DNA of 64,000 bases from Acidimicrobiales bacterium mtb01 (lineage in GTDB: Bacteria; Actinomycetota; Acidimicrobiia; Acidimicrobiales; Ilumatobacteraceae): the NCBI GenBank assembly GCA_004379135.1, contig NBNI01000005.1:1-64000 (forward strand), read 5' to 3'. Position 1 is the stretch's first letter. Every line of letters begins with the position of its first letter. The notes beneath the pieces were generated by a model that searched no databases, was not told where the DNA came from, and was given only the letters and a program-made list of their open reading frames with translations. Positions 25,261-35,873 of this stretch are shown piece after piece. The position numbers were made by a program, and so were the translations under genes.

Positions 25261-25864
25261 TGACTGGTCCCAAGTTGAACGAGCGCGACTTCGTTCGCGG
25301 CGAGCGCACCGGTACGCGCGCGAGCGTGCGCGGTTCGCGCATGTCGGCCTCGAAGGCCCGCGTGGTCCTCGACCTCATCCGTGGTCTCGACGTGGTGAGC
25401 GCCGATCAGGTCCTGCAGTTCACCGAGCGCGAAGCCGCTCGCGTGGTGCGCAAGGTTCTCGCGTCGGCCGTGGCCAACGCGATCAACAACGACAATCTCG
25501 ATGCCGAGTCGCTCTACGTTCGCGCGTGCTACGCCGACGAAGGTCCGACCATGCGCCGCTTCAGCCCCCGCGCCCGCGGCCGCGCCACGCGCATCAACAA
25601 GCGCACCTGCCATATCACGATCGTGGTCGACACCCTCGACGACGACGCGCTGAAGATCATCCAGGCTCGTCGCGATCGCGCGATCGCCGGTCGCCGCGCC
25701 GCGCGCGGTGGCGGAGTCGCCGACCGTCGTGCTCGCGTGGCCAAGAGTCGTCAGACCCGCACCGAGTCGAGTGAGAACACCGAGTCGACCGCGGTCGAGT
25801 CAGGTGAGGCCACGGCGGCACCCGAGACGACCAACACCCCCGATTCGGCCGAGGAGAACAGCTG

Positions 25865-25865
<1 letters not shown>
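25260..25865 (+). CDS. rplV: 50S ribosomal protein L22 with long C-terminal tail
   Basis: The L22 core, including the beta-hairpin that lines the exit tunnel ([20 protein letters not shown]), fills about residues 10-128. The protein continues to 201 aa, against about 110-130 in most bacteria. A basic segment ([18 protein letters not shown]) is followed by an acidic Ser/Thr/Glu-rich tail. Similar tails occur in other actinobacterial L22 proteins. Start and stop overlap rpsS and rpsC. Confidence 0.97.
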
Positions 25866-26743
<878 letters not shown>

Positions 26744-26749
26744 TTCACC

Positions 26750-27166
26750 ATGTTGATGCCTCGTCGAGTCGCGCACCGCAAGCACCACCGCGGTCGCATG
26801 AAGGGAATGTCGAAGGGCGGAAGCGCGTTGGCTTTCGGCCAGTACGGCATTCAGGCCCTCGAACCCTGCTGGCTCACCGCCCGCCAGATCGAAGCCGCCC
26901 GTATCGCCATGACCCGTCACATCAAGCGTGGTGGCAAGGTCTGGATCAACGTGTTCCCCGACAAGCCGGTCACCAAGAAGCCGGCCGAGACCCGCATGGG
27001 TTCGGGCAAGGGCAACCCCGAGTTCTGGGTGGCCGTCGTCAAGCCCGGTCGCGTGCTGTTCGAGTTGTCGTTCCCCGATCCGAAGCAGGCGCACGAAGCC
27101 CTCGAGAAGGCCGTGCAGAAGCTCCCGATCAAGGCGCGCATCATCACGCGTGAGGAGGCGATCTGA
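26750..27166 (+). CDS. rplP: 50S ribosomal protein L16
   Basis: A 138-aa protein that positions A-site tRNA. The start [11 protein letters not shown] matches the family, which favours the ATG at 26750 over the one at 26756. [19 protein letters not shown] contains the usual conserved loop. Confidence 0.98.
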   Translation: MLMPRRVAHRKHHRGRMKGMSKGGSALAFGQYGIQALEPCWLTARQIEAARIAMTRHIKRGGKVWINVFPDKPVTKKPAETRMGSGKGNPEFWVAVVKPGRVLFELSFPDPKQAHEALEKAVQKLPIKARIITREEAI

Positions 27167-27168
27167 TC

Positions 27169-27396
27169 ATGGCCAATCGCATCACCAAGGAGCGCGCCGA
27201 GTTGCGCGAGCTCGACCTGGCCTCGCTCGTCGGCCAGCTCAAGGCCGCCAAGCAGGAGGCGCTCAACCTGCGCTTCCGCGCCGCGACCGGACAGATCGAC
27301 AACCACGCCGAGTTGCGCGCGGTTCGTCGTCGCATCGCCCGCATCAACACCCTCATCCGTCAGCGCGAGATCGCTGCCGCCGAGGCCGGAGAGTGA
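27169..27396 (+). CDS. rpmC: 50S ribosomal protein L29
   Basis: A 75-aa helical-hairpin protein at the tunnel exit near L23. The motif [15 protein letters not shown] and a helical pattern are typical. It starts 2 nt after the rplP stop and ends just before rpsQ. Confidence 0.96.
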   Translation: MANRITKERAELRELDLASLVGQLKAAKQEALNLRFRAATGQIDNHAELRAVRRRIARINTLIRQREIAAAEAGE

Positions 27397-27398
27397 AC

Positions 27399-27665
27399 AT
27401 GACCGAGAACACCGAACGCAACGTGCGCAAGGTCCGCGACGGAGTCGTGGTCTCCTCGAAGATGGACCGCAGCATCGTGGTCGCCGTCGTCGAGCGCGTC
27501 CGTCACCCGAAGTACAACAAGTTCGTCATGCGTACCAAGAAGTTGTACGCGCATGACGAAACCAACGACGCGCGCGAGGGCGACAAGGTCCGGGTCATGG
27601 AAACCCGTCCCATGTCGAAGACCAAGCGCTGGCGTCTCGTCGAAATCGTCGAGCGGGCCAAGTGA
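27399..27665 (+). CDS. rpsQ: 30S ribosomal protein S17
   Basis: An 88-aa OB-fold primary 16S-binding protein. [16 protein letters not shown] and the [17 protein letters not shown] end are diagnostic. The ATG is 2 nt after the rpmC stop. Confidence 0.97.
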   Translation: MTENTERNVRKVRDGVVVSSKMDRSIVVAVVERVRHPKYNKFVMRTKKLYAHDETNDAREGDKVRVMETRPMSKTKRWRLVEIVERAK

Positions 27666-27693
27666 TCGGCCGGGGATCGAAACAGGAGTCACG

Positions 27694-28062
27694 ATGATCC
27701 AGCAGGAAAGCCGCCTCCGGGTTGCCGACAACAGCGGTGCCAAGGAAGTTCTCGTCATCAAGGTGCTCGGTGGCACTCGCCGCCGTTACGCCTCGATCGG
27801 CGACATCTTCGTCGCCACCGTGAAGGACGCCATCCCCGGTGCAGGAGTCAAGAAGGGCGAAGTCGTCAAGTGCGTCGTCGTCCGTGTGAAGAAGGAGAAG
27901 CGCCGTCCCGACGGCAGCTACATCCGTTTCGACGAGAACGCCGCCGTGGTCATCAAGGATGACCTCACGCCGCGCGGAACGCGAATCTTCGGACCAGTCG
28001 GTCGCGAACTCCGCGACAAGAAGTTCATGCGCATCGTGTCGCTCGCCCCGGAGGTGTTGTGA
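27694..28062 (+). CDS. rplN: 50S ribosomal protein L14
   Basis: A 122-aa intersubunit-bridge protein of standard length. It begins [19 protein letters not shown], and its ATG follows an ACAGGAG ribosome binding site. It heads the spc part of the cluster and is followed without a gap by rplX. Confidence 0.98.
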   Translation: MIQQESRLRVADNSGAKEVLVIKVLGGTRRRYASIGDIFVATVKDAIPGAGVKKGEVVKCVVVRVKKEKRRPDGSYIRFDENAAVVIKDDLTPRGTRIFGPVGRELRDKKFMRIVSLAPEVL

Positions 28063-28063
28063 G

Positions 28064-28366
28064 ATGAAGATCCGCAAGGGTGATTTCGTCGTCGTCGTCG
28101 CGGGCAAGGACCGCGGCAAGGAAGGCGTCGTGTCGCGCGTCATGCCGACCACCAATCAGGTGATCGTCGACGGCGTGAACGTCGCCAAGAAGCACCAGAA
28201 GCCCCGCAAGGCCAACGAGCAGGGCGGCATCATCGACCGTGACATGCCCATCGACGCGTCCAACGTCATGGTCGTTCACAACGGCAAGCCCACCCGCGTC
28301 GGATTCAAGACCGCATCCGACGGCACCAAGGTGCGCATCGCCAAGTCCACCGGAGAAGAGATCTGA
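28064..28366 (+). CDS. rplX: 50S ribosomal protein L24
   Basis: A 100-aa KOW-domain protein and early assembly initiator. [17 protein letters not shown] is the KOW motif. Its stop overlaps the rplE ATG (TGATG). Confidence 0.97.
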   Translation: MKIRKGDFVVVVAGKDRGKEGVVSRVMPTTNQVIVDGVNVAKKHQKPRKANEQGGIIDRDMPIDASNVMVVHNGKPTRVGFKTASDGTKVRIAKSTGEEI

Positions 28367-28992
28367 TGGCCACGTCAACAGCGCCCCGCCTCAAAGCCAA
28401 GTACCAGTCGGTCGTTCGCGATCAGCTGAAGGCCGATCTCGGCATGGCCAACACCATGCAGGTGCCCCGCATCGAGAAGATCGTGATCAACATGGGTGTC
28501 GGCAAGGCCACTCAGCAGCCGTCGCTGCTCGAGGGTGCCGTGGCCGACCTCACCAAGATCTCGGGACAAAAGCCCGTCGTCACCAAGTCGCGTGACTCCA
28601 TCGCCAACTTCAAGTTGCGCGAGAACCAGGCGATCGGCTGCAAGGTCACGCTCCGCGGCGACCGCATGTGGGAGTTCTTCGATCGCCTGCTCGCCGTGGC
28701 CATCCCGCGTATCCGCGACTTCCGTGGCCTCAACCCCAACTCGTGGGACGGTCGTGGCAACTACACCTTCGGTCTCACCGACCAGACGGTGTTCCCGGAA
28801 ATCGACTACGACAAGATCGACGCGCCGCGTGGCATGGACATCACCATCGTCACCACCGCCACCACCGATGCCGCTGGCAAGGCGCTGCTCGATGCGTTCG
28901 GTTTCCCGTTCAAGCGTGGAGCCGATGCCGCCGCCATTCCGAAGAAGAAGAAGTCCGTGCGCCGTGGTCCGGCCGCGGGTGCGAAGAAGTAA
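28366..28992 (+). CDS. rplE: 50S ribosomal protein L5
   Basis: A 208-aa 5S rRNA-binding protein of the central protuberance. [13 protein letters not shown] and [18 protein letters not shown] are conserved. A short basic tail ([16 protein letters not shown]) extends beyond the usual length of about 180. Confidence 0.98.
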   Translation: MATSTAPRLKAKYQSVVRDQLKADLGMANTMQVPRIEKIVINMGVGKATQQPSLLEGAVADLTKISGQKPVVTKSRDSIANFKLRENQAIGCKVTLRGDRMWEFFDRLLAVAIPRIRDFRGLNPNSWDGRGNYTFGLTDQTVFPEIDYDKIDAPRGMDITIVTTATTDAAGKALLDAFGFPFKRGADAAAIPKKKKSVRRGPAAGAKK

Positions 28993-29010
28993 TCGAGAGG
29001 TCCGAACAAC

Positions 29011-29196
29011 ATGGCCAAGAAGTCGTTGATCAACAAGTCAGCCGCCAAGCCGAAGTTCAAGGTGCGCGCCTACACCCGCTGCCGCAAGTGCGGCCGGGCC
29101 CGTTCGGTGTACCGCAAGTTCGGACTCTGCCGCCTGTGCCTTCGCGAGATGGCGCACGCCGGCGAGATCCCCGGTCTGACGAAGTCGAGCTGGTGA
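29011..29196 (+). CDS. rpsN: 30S ribosomal protein S14, zinc-binding (type Z)
   Basis: A 61-aa short form with two CxxC pairs (Cys24/Cys27 and Cys40/Cys43) that bind zinc. It ends [14 protein letters not shown]. The short zinc form in the spc cluster is usual for Gram-positive lineages. Confidence 0.97.
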   Translation: MAKKSLINKSAAKPKFKVRAYTRCRKCGRARSVYRKFGLCRLCLREMAHAGEIPGLTKSSW

Positions 29197-29203
29197 GGTA
29201 CCG

Positions 29204-29605
29204 ATGCTGACTGATCCCATTGCCGACATGCTCACGCGCATCCGCAACGCCAACGTTGCGATGCACGATGAGGTGAAGATGCCGTCCTCGAAGCAGAAGG
29301 TCGCGCTCGCCAAGATCCTGGAGCAGGAGGGTTACATCTCCGGCTTCTCGGTCGCGCCCAATCCCAAGGGCCCGGGCGAGATCCTCTCCATCGCCATGAA
29401 GTACTCGCCTGAGCGCCGTCGCACCATCGCCGGCATCAAGCGCATCTCCACACCGGGCTTGCGGGTCTACCGCAAGTCGAACACCGTGCCGCGCGTGCTC
29501 GGTGGTCTGGGTGTGGCCGTCCTGTCAACCAGCCAAGGGCTCATGACCGACCGTGAAGCGCGCAAGCGCAAGGTCGGCGGTGAAGTCCTCTGCTACGTGT
29601 GGTGA
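29204..29605 (+). CDS. rpsH: 30S ribosomal protein S8
   Basis: A 133-aa 16S-binding protein and, in other bacteria, repressor of the spc operon. It begins [16 protein letters not shown] and ends GGEVLCYVW. Seven nt separate it from rpsN. Confidence 0.98.
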   Translation: MLTDPIADMLTRIRNANVAMHDEVKMPSSKQKVALAKILEQEGYISGFSVAPNPKGPGEILSIAMKYSPERRRTIAGIKRISTPGLRVYRKSNTVPRVLGGLGVAVLSTSQGLMTDREARKRKVGGEVLCYVW

Positions 29606-29620
29606 GCCGAGGAGCCTGAC

Positions 29621-30163
29621 ATGTCACGTATCGGCAATTCCCCCATCGCGGTTCCGTCCGGAGTCGACGTTTCCATCAGTGGTGCCACCATCACGGTGAA
29701 GGGTCCCAAGGGAACCTTGTCGCGCACACTCGAAGGCGGCATCTCGGTTCGCAAGGACGAGTCGTCGCTTCTGGTCGAGCGCGCGAACGACGAGCGCGAG
29801 TCGCGCAGCCTCCATGGTTTGTCGCGGGCTCTCGTGCAGAACATGGTCGTCGGCGTCACCGAGGGTTACGCCAAGGAACTCGAGATCGTCGGCGTCGGTT
29901 ATCGCGCCGAAGCCAAGGGACCGAGCGCTCTGCGTCTCAATCTCGGCTTCTCGCACCCGGTCGACTTTCCGGGCCCCGACGGCATCACCTTCGAGGTTCC
30001 GGTCCAGACACGAATCATCGTGAAGGGAATCGACAAGGAACTCGTCGGCCAGGTGGCCGCCAACATTCGTTCGATCCGCAAGCCCGAGCCCTACAAGGGC
30101 AAGGGTGTGCGCTACGTCAACGAGAAGATCCTGCGCAAGGCCGGCAAGGCCGGCAAGAAGTGA
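29621..30163 (+). CDS. rplF: 50S ribosomal protein L6
   Basis: A 180-aa two-domain protein near the sarcin-ricin loop. It begins [16 protein letters not shown], and the C-terminal signature [17 protein letters not shown] is clear. Confidence 0.98.
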   Translation: MSRIGNSPIAVPSGVDVSISGATITVKGPKGTLSRTLEGGISVRKDESSLLVERANDERESRSLHGLSRALVQNMVVGVTEGYAKELEIVGVGYRAEAKGPSALRLNLGFSHPVDFPGPDGITFEVPVQTRIIVKGIDKELVGQVAANIRSIRKPEPYKGKGVRYVNEKILRKAGKAGKK

Positions 30164-30182
30164 TGCGCGGTAGGGAGACGCA

Positions 30183-30551
30183 ATGACCAAGATCGCCAAT
30201 CAGCGCCGCACCGGACGACTCCGTCGTCACTCGCGTGTGCGCAAGAAGATTCACGGCACCGCCGAGCGTCCGCGCTTGTCGCTGTACCGCTCGAACAAGC
30301 ACCTCATCCTTCAGGTCATCGACGACGACCGCGGTGTCACCATCGCGTCGGCCTCGTCGGTCGAAGCTTCGGTGCGTCAGTCGGGTGGAGGCAGCAACGT
30401 CGCCGCCGCCGCACGCCTGGGCCAACTCGTCGCCGAGCGCGCCAAGGCCGCTGGTGTCAACAAAGTCGTGTTCGACCGTGGTGGATACCTCTACCAGGGT
30501 CGTGTCGCCGCCGTCGCCGACGCGGCCCGAGCAGCCGGACTGGAGTTCTGA
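30183..30551 (+). CDS. rplR: 50S ribosomal protein L18
   Basis: A 122-aa 5S rRNA-binding protein. [20 protein letters not shown] and [20 protein letters not shown] are typical. The rpsE ATG overlaps its stop. Confidence 0.97.
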   Translation: MTKIANQRRTGRLRRHSRVRKKIHGTAERPRLSLYRSNKHLILQVIDDDRGVTIASASSVEASVRQSGGGSNVAAAARLGQLVAERAKAAGVNKVVFDRGGYLYQGRVAAVADAARAAGLEF

Positions 30552-31147
30552 TGTCGAACGCTCCCGCATATGGTGGCAACCCGCGCCAGGGTGGCCAGCA
30601 GCAGGGTGATGGCGGTCGCGAATCGCGCGTCATCCACATCAATCGCGTCGCCAAGGTCGTCAAGGGCGGTCGTCGCTTCTCGTTCACCGCGCTCGTCGTG
30701 GTGGGCGATGGCAACGGTCGTGTCGGCCTCGGCTACGGCAAGGCCAAGGAAGTTCCGTTGGCCATTCAGAAGGGCACCGAAGACGCCAAGCGCAACATGT
30801 TCGATGTTCCGTTGGCCGGTAGCACCATCACGCATCCGGTGATCGGCATCCTCGGTGCCGGTCGCGTGATGCTCAAGCCGGCCGCTCCCGGTACCGGTGT
30901 GATCGCCGGTGGCGCCGCTCGTGTCATCCTCGAAGAGGCCGGCATCCACGACGTGCTCTGCAAGTCGCTCGGTTCGTCGAACGCCATCAACGTGGCTCGT
31001 GCCACGATCGAAGGCCTGAAGGCTCTGCAGCGTCCCGACGAGGTCGCGGCGCGTCGCGGGATTCCCGCCGACTCGTTCGTGCCCAAGGGTCTGCTGAAGG
31101 CGTACACCGAGCGCAAGCGCTCGATCGCAGCAGGGGAGTCGCACTGA
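30551..31147 (+). CDS. rpsE: 30S ribosomal protein S5
   Basis: A 198-aa accuracy-related protein with mRNA helicase-site residues. After a Gly/Gln-rich N-terminal stretch (about residues 1-25), the double-stranded RNA-binding-like domain begins [34 protein letters not shown] is conserved. Confidence 0.98.
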   Translation: MSNAPAYGGNPRQGGQQQGDGGRESRVIHINRVAKVVKGGRRFSFTALVVVGDGNGRVGLGYGKAKEVPLAIQKGTEDAKRNMFDVPLAGSTITHPVIGILGAGRVMLKPAAPGTGVIAGGAARVILEEAGIHDVLCKSLGSSNAINVARATIEGLKALQRPDEVAARRGIPADSFVPKGLLKAYTERKRSIAAGESH

Positions 31148-31149
31148 TC

Positions 31150-31347
31150 ATGGCTGGCACCATCACCGTCAAGCAGATCAAGTCGGGTGCGCACGTGAAG
31201 CCCAAGACGCGCGGCACTCTGCGCGCGTTGGGCCTCGGCCGCATCGGCCAGACCAACACGCTGCCCGACCGTCCCGAGATCCGCGGCATGATCGCCCGGG
31301 TCCCTCATCTCATCGAGGTCTCCACCTCGGGCTCGAAGGAGAGCTGA
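31150..31347 (+). CDS. rpmD: 50S ribosomal protein L30
   Basis: A 65-aa protein starting 2 nt after rpsE. ITVKQIKSGAHVKPKTRGTL and ALGLGRIGQTNTLPDRPEIR match L30. Confidence 0.96.
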   Translation: MAGTITVKQIKSGAHVKPKTRGTLRALGLGRIGQTNTLPDRPEIRGMIARVPHLIEVSTSGSKES

Positions 31348-31349
31348 CC

Positions 31350-31841
31350 ATGCGCGTCGACGAACTCTCACCCGCACCCGGGTCAACGCACCGCAAGAAG
31401 CGTGTCGCTCGCGGTATCGGCGGCAAGGGCGGCAAGACCGCCGGCCGTGGTACCAAGGGCCAGCGTGCTCGCGGTCGCGGCAAGGTCGCCCGCGGCTTCG
31501 AAGGTGGACAGATGCCCCTCAAGCAGCGCGTGCCGAAGTTGAAGGGCTTCAACAACCCCTTCCGCGTCGAGTACCAGGCCGTCAACCTCGACTCCATCAA
31601 TGAACTCACCGAGTCGGCAGTCACACCCGAGGTCCTCCTGGCCCGCGGCGTGCTCCACAAGGGTGCTTTCGTGAAGGTTCTGGCTCGTGGAGAGATCACC
31701 CGCAAGGTCGACGTGTCGGCCCACGCGGTGTCGAAGTCGGCCCAGGCCGCGATCGAAGCCAAGGGCGGCTCGGTCACCATCATCCCGCTGCCGTACAAGG
31801 TTCGTCCGGCCGCGAACGGCAACCAGTTCACCAACCGCTGA
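31350..31841 (+). CDS. rplO: 50S ribosomal protein L15
   Basis: A 163-aa assembly protein with the usual very basic Gly-rich N-terminal arm (RGIGGKGGKTAGRGTKGQRA) and a folded C-terminal domain. It begins 2 nt after rpmD. Confidence 0.98.
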   Translation: MRVDELSPAPGSTHRKKRVARGIGGKGGKTAGRGTKGQRARGRGKVARGFEGGQMPLKQRVPKLKGFNNPFRVEYQAVNLDSINELTESAVTPEVLLARGVLHKGAFVKVLARGEITRKVDVSAHAVSKSAQAAIEAKGGSVTIIPLPYKVRPAANGNQFTNR

Positions 31842-31881
31842 GTCGACCCCGACTCGTCACTGCGACCGGTAGAGGAGCATC

Positions 31882-33204
31882 GTGATCTCGAATCTCAAGA
31901 ACATGTTCAAGGTCCCCGACCTTCGGAACAAGATCTTGTTCACGTTGCTCATGGTCACGCTGTACCGCCTCGGCGCGTACGTTCGCGTTCCCGGAATCGA
32001 CGATCAGGCCGTGCGCCAGTTGCGCGAGTCGGCTCGTCAGCAGGGTGCGCTGGGCTTCCTCAACTTGTTCTCGGGTGGCGCGTTCTCCAGCTTCGCGGTG
32101 TTCGCGCTCGGCATCATGCCGTACATCACGGCCAGCATCATCATGCAGGTCCTCACCGTGGTGATTCCCAAGCTCGAGGAGTGGCAGAAGGAAGGAGCGG
32201 TCGGTCAGCGCAAGATCACGCAGTGGACGCGTTACGTGGCCATCGCGATCGCCTTGCTCCAGGCCGCCGGCCTGACGTTCATCTTCGGTCAGGGTCGCGG
32301 TTCGGCGTTCTTCACCGCATCGGCCACGGCTCCCGACATCGTGCTGCTTCCCGATGGCATGTGGCCGCGCGGTCTGCTCGTCATCATCACCTTGGTGGCC
32401 GGCACGGCGCTCCTGATGTGGATGGGCGAGATCATCAGCCAGCGCGGCATCGGCAACGGTATGTCGATCCTGATCTTCGCCTCGGTGGTGTCGTCGCTCC
32501 CGTTCAGCTACTACTCCATCCTGCAGAGCAAGAAGTGGTTCGTCTTCGGCGTGCTGGTGGCCATTTCACTCGCCATCCTCGTGGCAGTCGTTCGCGTCGA
32601 ACTCGGCCAGCGCCGCATCCCGGTGCAGTTCGCCAAGCGGGTGGTTGGTCGTCGCATGTTCGGCGGCCAGAGCACCTACATCCCGCTCAAGGTCAACCAG
32701 GCCGGCGTGGTTCCGATCATCTTCGCCAGCTCGGTCATGCTCCTACCGGTGCTCCTGACCAACGTGATCGGCTCCGATCGCGGTTGGCGGCGCAGCCTCA
32801 CCGAGTGGGTCGACCGCAACCTGGTGAGTTCGCAGGGTCTCCTCTACATCGTGGTGTTCGCGCTGCTCATCATCGCGTTCGCCTACTTCTACAACTCGAT
32901 CGCCTTCGATCCCATTCGCCAGGCCGATCAGATCCGTCGTCAGGGCGGCTTCATCCCCGGCATTCGTCCCGGTCCGCAGACCGAGAGCTACCTCGCGCGC
33001 GTCGTCAACCGCATCACTCTTCCCGGTGCACTCTTCGTCGCGTTCATCGCCATCCTCCCGTACATCGTGTTGTGGGTCGGCGACGTGCAGTCCTTCCCCT
33101 TCGCGGGCACGACGGTGCTCATCGCGGTGGGTGTCGCTCTCGAACTCATGCGCCAGGTCGACAGTCAGTTGATGTTGCGCAACTACGAGGGATTCCTGAA
33201 GTGA
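31882..33204 (+). CDS. secY: Preprotein translocase channel subunit SecY
   Basis: A 440-aa membrane protein with about ten hydrophobic segments forming the Sec channel. The first is near residues 13-30, followed by the plug region with LNLFSGGAFSSFAVFALGIM (given as the start of helix 2). The cytoplasmic loop before the last helices carries GFIPGIRPG, typical of the SecA/ribosome contact. It starts at GTG behind AGAGGAG. Partner secE lies at 1497-1793. Confidence 0.98.
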   Translation: MISNLKNMFKVPDLRNKILFTLLMVTLYRLGAYVRVPGIDDQAVRQLRESARQQGALGFLNLFSGGAFSSFAVFALGIMPYITASIIMQVLTVVIPKLEEWQKEGAVGQRKITQWTRYVAIAIALLQAAGLTFIFGQGRGSAFFTASATAPDIVLLPDGMWPRGLLVIITLVAGTALLMWMGEIISQRGIGNGMSILIFASVVSSLPFSYYSILQSKKWFVFGVLVAISLAILVAVVRVELGQRRIPVQFAKRVVGRRMFGGQSTYIPLKVNQAGVVPIIFASSVMLLPVLLTNVIGSDRGWRRSLTEWVDRNLVSSQGLLYIVVFALLIIAFAYFYNSIAFDPIRQADQIRRQGGFIPGIRPGPQTESYLARVVNRITLPGALFVAFIAILPYIVLWVGDVQSFPFAGTTVLIAVGVALELMRQVDSQLMLRNYEGFLK

Positions 33205-33242
33205 CGGGGCACCGGCGTCGTCGCTCGCGCCGGAGCTGACCC

Positions 33243-33911
33243 ATGATCCAGGGCGTCCGGCTCATCCTCATCGGTCGCCAAGGCGCCGGCAAGGGAACCC
33301 AGTGTCAGCGCTTGTCGCGGCACTACGTCGTTCCGCACATCTCCACCGGAGACATGTTGCGCGCCGCCGTTCGCGAGGGAACCGAGTTGGGCCAGGCCGC
33401 GAAGCAAGTGATCGAATCGGGCCGACTCGTCGGCGACGAGATCATGATCGAGCTCGTGCGCCAGCGCCTGGGCGAGGACGACGCCATGACCCGCGGCTAC
33501 ATCCTGGACGGATTTCCCCGGACCGTGACCCAGGCCGAAGCTCTCGACGAACTGACCGCCACGAAGCCGGTGCACGCCGTGATCGACCTCGACGTGCCTC
33601 GCGACATGGTCCTGGCCCGGATCTCGTCGCGACGGGTCTGCCGGGACTGCGGCACCAACTACACGTCCACCGGTCGGGAACGGCACAGCTGGACCTGCGA
33701 CACCTGCGGGGGAGACGTGGTTCAGCGCGACGACGACACCGAGGAGTCGGTGAACCGCCGCCTCGACCTGTACGAGACCCAGACAGCCCCGTTGCTCGAG
33801 TACTACGGGTCGCGAGGCCGACTCACCGTGGTGGACGGGTCGGCCAGCCCCGACACGGTGTTCGCCCGGATGACCTCGGCCATCGAAGCGGCCCAGCGGG
33901 CTCAGTCCTGA
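33243..33911 (+). CDS. adk: Adenylate kinase
   Basis: A 222-aa long-form enzyme that interconverts ATP + AMP and 2 ADP. The P-loop region is GRQGAGKGTQ, the AMP site includes ISTGDMLRAAVREGTELG, and DGFPRT is intact. The lid carries four Cys (CRDC and CDTC), so it is a zinc-lid form. A map gene often follows adk, but none is present here. Confidence 0.97.
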   Translation: MIQGVRLILIGRQGAGKGTQCQRLSRHYVVPHISTGDMLRAAVREGTELGQAAKQVIESGRLVGDEIMIELVRQRLGEDDAMTRGYILDGFPRTVTQAEALDELTATKPVHAVIDLDVPRDMVLARISSRRVCRDCGTNYTSTGRERHSWTCDTCGGDVVQRDDDTEESVNRRLDLYETQTAPLLEYYGSRGRLTVVDGSASPDTVFARMTSAIEAAQRAQS

Positions 33912-34017
33912 CCCGGCCGGACCACGTTCCGAGGGGGTCGATTCGGGCCGAAATCGGGCCGGTGGGGTGGCGGAAAACCCCCGGTAGCATCGTCAACCGG
34001 CCCTGATCTGACCTCTG

Positions 34018-34061
34018 TCACGCATCAGTCAGTCGAACCGTGAAACGCCAAGGAGGCAGTT
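34018..34061 (+). promoter_or_regulatory. infA upstream region and ribosome binding site
   Basis: A TAGCAT box at 33985-33990 (approximate) could be the -10 of a promoter for the infA-rpmJ-rpsMKD-rpoA-rplQ unit. An AAGGAGG at 34050-34056 lies 5 nt before the CTG at 34062 and fixes that codon as the translation start. Confidence 0.5.
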
Positions 34062-34286
34062 CTGGCCAAACCTAAAGACGACGCCATTCTTCTGGAAGGC
34101 ACGATCCTCGAGTCGCTCCCGAACGCCATGTTCAGGGTCGAGTTGGAGAACGGCCACAAAGTTTTGGCGCACATTTCCGGAAAGATGCGCATGAACTACA
34201 TCCGCATCCTCCCCGGCGACAAGGTGCAAGTCGAACTCACTCCCTACGACCTCACCCGGGGTCGTATCACCTACCGATACAAGTGA
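34062..34286 (+). CDS. infA: Translation initiation factor IF-1, apparent CTG start
   Basis: A 74-aa OB-fold factor that blocks the A site during initiation. After the first codon it reads [20 protein letters not shown], then the signature [20 protein letters not shown] and ends RGRITYRYK, a full-length match to IF-1. The codon before GCC AAA is CTG, correctly spaced from AAGGAGG. The next in-frame ATG is inside NAMFRV and would remove the first strand of the fold. The start is therefore inferred to be CTG. Confidence 0.93.
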   Translation: MAKPKDDAILLEGTILESLPNAMFRVELENGHKVLAHISGKMRMNYIRILPGDKVQVELTPYDLTRGRITYRYK

Positions 34287-34308
34287 ACAACAAGAAGCGA
34301 GACGACCG

Positions 34309-34422
34309 ATGAAGGTCCGACCCAGCGTCAAGAAGATCTGTGAGAAGTGCAAGGTGATCCGTCGTCATGGACGGGTCATGGTCATTTGTGAGAACCCGCG
34401 CCACAAGCAGCGCCAGGGCTGA
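34309..34422 (+). CDS. rpmJ: 50S ribosomal protein L36
   Basis: A 37-aa protein, the smallest of the 50S subunit. It is the zinc form with Cys11, Cys14, Cys27 and His32 (KKICEKCKV and [13 protein letters not shown]). The ATG is 22 nt after infA. Confidence 0.97.
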   Translation: MKVRPSVKKICEKCKVIRRHGRVMVICENPRHKQRQG

Positions 34423-34443
34423 GAAGAAAGCAGACGTTTTTCA

Positions 34444-34824
34444 ATGGCTCGTATTTCCGGTGTCGACATCCCCCGCGAGAAGCGGCTGGAGATCTCACTC
34501 ACCTACATCTTCGGCATCGGTCGCCCGACTGCTCAGAAGATCTGCTCCGAACTCGACCTCAACGCCAACACCCGCGTGCGCGATCTCACCGAAGACGAAG
34601 TGAATCGCATTCGCGTGTGGGTCGATCAGAACATCACCGTCGAAGGCGACCTGCGCCGTGAAGTGCAGCAGGACATCAAGCGCAAGATCGAAATCCAGTC
34701 CCTGCAGGGTGTGCGTCATCGCCGCGGCCTGCCCGTGCGCGGCCAGCGCACCAAGACGAACGCTCGTACCCGCAAGGGCCCGAAGAAGACCGTGGCCAAC
34801 AAGAAGAAGGCAGTGAGGAAGTAA
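34444..34824 (+). CDS. rpsM: 30S ribosomal protein S13
   Basis: A 126-aa head protein bridging to the 50S subunit. It begins [20 protein letters not shown] and contains [20 protein letters not shown]. It starts 21 nt after rpmJ, with only a weak ribosome binding site. Confidence 0.98.
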   Translation: MARISGVDIPREKRLEISLTYIFGIGRPTAQKICSELDLNANTRVRDLTEDEVNRIRVWVDQNITVEGDLRREVQQDIKRKIEIQSLQGVRHRRGLPVRGQRTKTNARTRKGPKKTVANKKKAVRK

Positions 34825-34827
34825 GTC

Positions 34828-35226
34828 ATGGCCAAGCCGAAGCCGGGCGGACGCCGCCCCCGCAAGCGCGAACGTCGGAACGTCACCGTGGGTGTATGCC
34901 ACATCAAGTGCTCGTTCAACAACACCATCGTCAGCATCAGCGACCCCGAAGGCAACGTCGTCTCGTGGGCGTCGGGTGGTGGCGTCGGTTTCAAGGGGTC
35001 GCGCAAGAGCACCCCGTTCGCCGCTCAGTTGGCGGCCGAGAAGGCGGCCAAGGCCGCGTTCGAACAGGGCATGCGCCGCGTCGAGGTGCACGCCAAGGGC
35101 CCGGGCTCGGGTCGTGACACCGCCATTCGTTCGCTCCAGAACACCGGAATCGAAGTGACGGGCATCAAGGACGTCACGCCGGTTCCGCACAACGGTTGCA
35201 AGTTGCCGAAGCGGAAGAGGAACTAA
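34828..35226 (+). CDS. rpsK: 30S ribosomal protein S11
   Basis: A 132-aa platform protein. [18 protein letters not shown] and the C-terminal [18 protein letters not shown] are diagnostic. It starts 3 nt after rpsM. Confidence 0.98.
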   Translation: MAKPKPGGRRPRKRERRNVTVGVCHIKCSFNNTIVSISDPEGNVVSWASGGGVGFKGSRKSTPFAAQLAAEKAAKAAFEQGMRRVEVHAKGPGSGRDTAIRSLQNTGIEVTGIKDVTPVPHNGCKLPKRKRN

Positions 35227-35229
35227 GCC

Positions 35230-35847
35230 ATGGCTCGTTACACCGGACCCAAGGTGCGCCTGTCGCGCCGCCTCGGAATCAACGTCTTCGAGAACGGCAA
35301 GGGATCCAAGGCCCTCGAGCGTCGCCCGTTCCCTCCCGGCCAGCACGGTCGCACACGTCGTCGTTCGAGCGGCAGTGAGTACCTGACCCAGCTCCAGGAG
35401 AAGCAGAAGGCCAAGTACATCTACGGCGTTCTCGAGCGCCAGTTCCGCAAGACCTACGAAGAGGCCAACCGTCTCGCCGGTCCGACCGGTGAGAACCTGC
35501 TGCGTCTTCTCGAGCTGCGTCTCGACAACGTGGTCTACCGCGCCAACTGGGCCAGCACCCGTCCGCAGGCCCGGCAGTTCGTGAGCCACGGTCTCGTGCT
35601 CGTGAACGGCAAGCGCCTCAACATCCCGAGCGCGCGCGTGAAGGCCGGTGACGTCATCACGTTGTCGCCCAAGGCACGCAACATGATCGTGATCCAGCAC
35701 AACCTCGACACCCTCGACCGCTCGGTCGTGGGCTGGCTCGAGACCGGCGACGGCGGCAAGCAGGTCACCGTTCGCTCCGAACCGTCGCGCGAGCACATCG
35801 ATGTGCCGGTGCGCGAACAGCTCATCGTCGAGTTGTACTCCAAGTAA
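35230..35847 (+). CDS. rpsD: 30S ribosomal protein S4
   Basis: A 205-aa primary assembly protein. It lacks the N-terminal Cys cluster (zinc-free form). RLDNVVYRANWASTRPQARQ and the S4 RNA-binding domain (FVSHGLVLVNGKRLNIPS) are present. Confidence 0.98.
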   Translation: MARYTGPKVRLSRRLGINVFENGKGSKALERRPFPPGQHGRTRRRSSGSEYLTQLQEKQKAKYIYGVLERQFRKTYEEANRLAGPTGENLLRLLELRLDNVVYRANWASTRPQARQFVSHGLVLVNGKRLNIPSARVKAGDVITLSPKARNMIVIQHNLDTLDRSVVGWLETGDGGKQVTVRSEPSREHIDVPVREQLIVELYSK

Positions 35848-35873
35848 TCCCAGGCCCGAACAAGGAAGTGTCC

